A stretch of 64,000 nucleotides of DNA, taken from positions 248,001-312,000 of the forward strand of contig NZ_CP180352.1 of assembly GCF_048007105.1 (NCBI RefSeq), in the 5' to 3' direction. This DNA comes from Minwuia sp048007105 (GTDB lineage: Bacteria; Pseudomonadota; Alphaproteobacteria; Minwuiales; Minwuiaceae). The notes beneath the pieces are model-generated. The model searched no databases and was not told the origin of the DNA. It saw only the letters and a list, made by a program, of their open reading frames with translations. The position numbers were made by a program, and so were the translations under genes. Below, one piece after another: positions 61,798-64,000 of this stretch (positions within the stretch are counted from its first letter, which is position 1; the number at the start of each line of letters is the position of its first letter).

Positions 61798-61879
61798 CGC
61801 CCCGGCCTGCGCCGGGGCCGCGTTGACCGCCCGCCCGGCTTCTTCTATCTCGTTGAGGCCGGATGCCGGGGAGGAAATC

Positions 61880-63013
61880 ATGGCGCTCACAGAGGACCAG
61901 CTGGCCTTTCAGGAGGCGGCGCGCAGCTTCGCCGAGGCGGAGATGGCGCCGCATGCCGCGGCGTGGGACGCCGAGAAGGTCTTTCCCGAAGACACGTTGC
62001 GCCAGGCAGCCGAACTCGGCTTCGCCGGCATCTATGTCGGCGAGGAGCATGGCGGCTCCGCACTCAGCCGTCTCGATGCGGCGATCATCTTCGAGGAGCT
62101 GGCCGCCGGCTGCACATCGACCGCGGCCTACATCTCGATCCACAACATGGCGAGCTGGATGATCGACAGCTTCGGCTCGGACGAGGTCCGCGCGAAGTTC
62201 CTGCCGAAGCTCACCTCCATGGAGCATTTCGCCAGCTACTGCCTGACCGAGCCGGGCGCCGGCTCCGACGCCGCCAGCCTGAAGACGAAGGCGGTGCGCG
62301 ACGGCGACGACTACGTCATCAACGGCGCCAAGGCCTTCATTTCCGGCGGCGGCCGCTCGGATGTCTACGTCACCATGGTCCGCACCGGCGACGAGGGCCC
62401 GGGCGGCGTCACCTGCATCGCCATTCCGAAGGATGCGCCGGGCATCAGCTTCGGCGCGCAGGAACGGAAGATGGGCTGGAACAGCCAGCCGACGGCCATG
62501 GTGCTGTTCGACGACTGCCGCGTGCCGGTGGACAACCGTATCGGCGACGAAGGCCAGGGCTTCCGCATCGCCATGGCCGGACTGGACGGCGGCCGCATCA
62601 ATATCGGCGCCTGCTCCATCGGCGCTGCGCGCGCCTGCCTGGAGCGGACCATCGACTACGTGAAGGACCGCAGGCAGTTCGGAAACCGGATTGCCGATTT
62701 CCAGAACACCCAGTTCAAGCTGGCCGACATGGCGACCGAACTGGAAGCCGCACGGATGATGATCCACGGCGCCGCGGCCAAGCTGGATGCGGGCGCGCCC
62801 GACAAGACCCAGGCCTGCGCCATGGCCAAGCGCTTCGCCACCGATACCGGCTTCGAGGTCTGCAACGACGCACTGCAGCTGCACGGCGGCTACGGCTATC
62901 TGATGGACCACCCCATCGAGCGCTATCTGCGCGACTGCCGCGTGCACCAGATCCTGGAAGGCACTAACGAGATCATGCGCGTCGTGATCAGCCGCAAGCT
63001 GCTGGCGGACTGA
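61880..63013 (+). CDS. Acyl-CoA dehydrogenase (short/branched-chain type)
   Basis: FAD enzyme of 377 residues. It has YCLTEPGAGSDAASLKTKAV, the substrate and flavin region AFISGGGRSDVYVTMV, YVKDRRQFGNRIADFQNTQ and the end YLRDCRVHQILEGTNEIMRV, where the glutamate of EGTNE is the catalytic base. It resembles isobutyryl-CoA or short-chain acyl-CoA dehydrogenases. ATG 61880 follows GGGGAGGAAA; the open frame back to 61733 crosses the STAS gene and is not used. Five bases separate its stop from the next flavoenzyme gene, so the two form an operon. Confidence 0.94.
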   Translation: MALTEDQLAFQEAARSFAEAEMAPHAAAWDAEKVFPEDTLRQAAELGFAGIYVGEEHGGSALSRLDAAIIFEELAAGCTSTAAYISIHNMASWMIDSFGSDEVRAKFLPKLTSMEHFASYCLTEPGAGSDAASLKTKAVRDGDDYVINGAKAFISGGGRSDVYVTMVRTGDEGPGGVTCIAIPKDAPGISFGAQERKMGWNSQPTAMVLFDDCRVPVDNRIGDEGQGFRIAMAGLDGGRINIGACSIGAARACLERTIDYVKDRRQFGNRIADFQNTQFKLADMATELEAARMMIHGAAAKLDAGAPDKTQACAMAKRFATDTGFEVCNDALQLHGGYGYLMDHPIERYLRDCRVHQILEGTNEIMRVVISRKLLAD

Positions 63014-63018
63014 CGGCC

Positions 63019-64000
63019 ATGAACGCACTGCCCGGTTTCGATGTCGCCGCGGCCGCCGCCTCGATTGCGGGGACGCTCAGGGACCACTCAGCCGCCTGCG
63101 AGGCCAGGCGCAGGGCCGCACCGGAATCCGTGTCCGCGATGCGCGAGGCAGGGCTGGCGCGGCTGCTGACCCCGAAGGCGTTCGGCGGCCTGGAACTGCC
63201 GCCCTCGGCCCAGATCGACGCCTGTCTCGCCACCGGGCAGTCCTGTTCGGCGGCAAGCTGGGTGAACATGGTCTGCGCTGCGCATACCTTCGTCGTCGCA
63301 CGCTATTCTCAGGCCTGCCGCGAGGAGGTCTTCGGTACCGACCCGGACGTCCTGATCCCCGGCACCCTGGCCCCGCAGGGCACGGCGCGCCCGGTCGATG
63401 GCGGCGTGATCCTGAACGGACGCTGGCAGTTCGGCAGCGGCATCAATCACGGGCCATGGGTACTGCTCGGCGCGGCCGGGGTGAAGACCGAGGACGGCAA
63501 GCGCACGCCGCCGGTTCATGTCGTCGCGCCGAAATCGGACATCCAGGTGCTCGACACCTGGTACACGCTGGGCATGCGGGGATCCGGGTCCAATGATCTG
63601 GCTGCCGAAGAGCTCTTCGTCCCGGCGCACCGTGTCATGCCGACCATGCCGCTGTTCGACGGCACCTTCGAAGGCGAGGCGGAACCGCTCTACCGACTGC
63701 CGGTCATGGGTACGCTTGCGTCCATGCTGGCCGGCACCGTCGTCGGCTTCACGGAAGCGGGCCTTCAGACCTTCATCGGGGCGACGAAGGTCCGCAAGGA
63801 AGTCTATGCCGGCAGTTCGAAGGCCGCGAAGGCGGGCGTCCAGATGCGCGTCGCCGAGGCCCTGTCCGAAGTGGCCGCCGCCCGGCACTTCATCGAGCAG
63901 AACGGCCGGGCGCTCGATACAGCACTGGCCAGCGGCCATCCGGTGATGGATACGGCCGAGAAGGTCGAACTGCGCTGGAATGCGGCCTATGCGGTCGAAC
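63019..64000 (+). CDS. Acyl-CoA dehydrogenase-fold flavin-dependent monooxygenase, 5' part (runs off the window end)
   Basis: Visible 327 residues begin MNALPGFDVAAAAASIAGTL. The fold is that of acyl-CoA dehydrogenases, but the motifs match the two-component monooxygenases (HsaA/DszC type): LTPKAFGGLELPPSAQIDAC, GQSCSAASWVNMVCAAHTFV and TWYTLGMRGSGSNDLAAEEL. A partner reductase would be expected outside the window. It oxygenates an unknown aromatic, sulfur or alkyl substrate, or it may be a dehydrogenase relative. The frame is open to the last base. Confidence 0.85.
   Translation, partial: MNALPGFDVAAAAASIAGTLRDHSAACEARRRAAPESVSAMREAGLARLLTPKAFGGLELPPSAQIDACLATGQSCSAASWVNMVCAAHTFVVARYSQACREEVFGTDPDVLIPGTLAPQGTARPVDGGVILNGRWQFGSGINHGPWVLLGAAGVKTEDGKRTPPVHVVAPKSDIQVLDTWYTLGMRGSGSNDLAAEELFVPAHRVMPTMPLFDGTFEGEAEPLYRLPVMGTLASMLAGTVVGFTEAGLQTFIGATKVRKEVYAGSSKAAKAGVQMRVAEALSEVAAARHFIEQNGRALDTALASGHPVMDTAEKVELRWNAAYAVE

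Noticed and set aside
61799..61818. GCCCCGGC-CTGC-GCCGGGGC hairpin after the STAS-like gene as a terminator
   Set aside because: The stem is perfect but no T-run follows, and the CTTGA core of the repeat families is missing. It may stall polymerase, but it is not supported as a terminator or repeat copy.

Overview
This is a GC-rich stretch of chromosome from an alphaproteobacterium, most like the free-living Rhodospirillales-type lineages. The evidence is a large (1600-residue) NAD-glutamate dehydrogenase, a DUF2794 protein, an alphaproteobacterial RpoH, a small SRP RNA next to dnaX, and a LexA operator of the GTTC-N7-GTTC type in front of dnaE2. Coding density is high: no gap between genes exceeds 300 bases, and I found no tRNA, rRNA, CRISPR array, insertion sequence or prophage.

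Layout. 1-1000: 5' part of dnaX, with the SRP RNA gene and its promoter just upstream (minus strand). 1010-9022: two glutamate dehydrogenases of different classes, transcribed divergently, then a membrane-bound class III nucleotide cyclase. 9014-13658: an MFS transporter and the complete dTDP-rhamnose operon rfbCBDA. 13671-20892: a class II aldolase, two strong hairpins, an unknown lipoprotein, a TRAP transporter (dctPQM), and a glycosyltransferase with a VanZ-like membrane protein. 20889-25548: a tight five-gene minus-strand operon with a sulfur flavour (SDR, class V PLP enzyme, thiol dioxygenase-like cupin, four-domain rhodanese, CsaA-like tRNA-binding protein). 25642-39106: phosphotransferase, PAS histidine kinase, frameshifted coiled-coil protein, dusA, acyl-CoA synthetase, DsbA-like protein, amidohydrolase, GST, crotonase, hemerythrin, aromatic-ring hydroxylase and an ABC-F ATPase. 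39284-44317: ndk, a FIST protein, a cupin and a crotonase/acyl-CoA dehydrogenase/crotonase operon. 44428-48270: a compositionally odd DUF3883-type gene among dispersed repeats, then VOC, GNAT, a frameshifted threonine synthase-like gene and DUF2794. 48359-56856: OmpA-like porin, moaB, lytic transglycosylase, a frameshifted nitronate monooxygenase-like gene, a MarR regulator and SOS-controlled dnaE2. 57009-64000: M67 peptidase, small membrane protein, RluA-family pseudouridine synthase, rpoH, frameshifted lactonase-like gene, DUF1194 plus STAS pair, acyl-CoA dehydrogenase, and a flavin monooxygenase running off the end.

Most genes serve ordinary metabolism: nitrogen assimilation and glutamate catabolism, rhamnose-containing surface polysaccharide, fatty or branched acyl-CoA and aromatic catabolism, RNA modification and stress response. 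The less ordinary content lies between the genes. There are three families of palindromic intergenic repeats: two related CTTGA-core composites, a third modular family that occurs once in permuted order, and a pair of near-perfect hairpins sharing a TTTGATTGA core. Four otherwise well-conserved genes are each broken by a single-base indel, which points either to assembly error or to recent decay.
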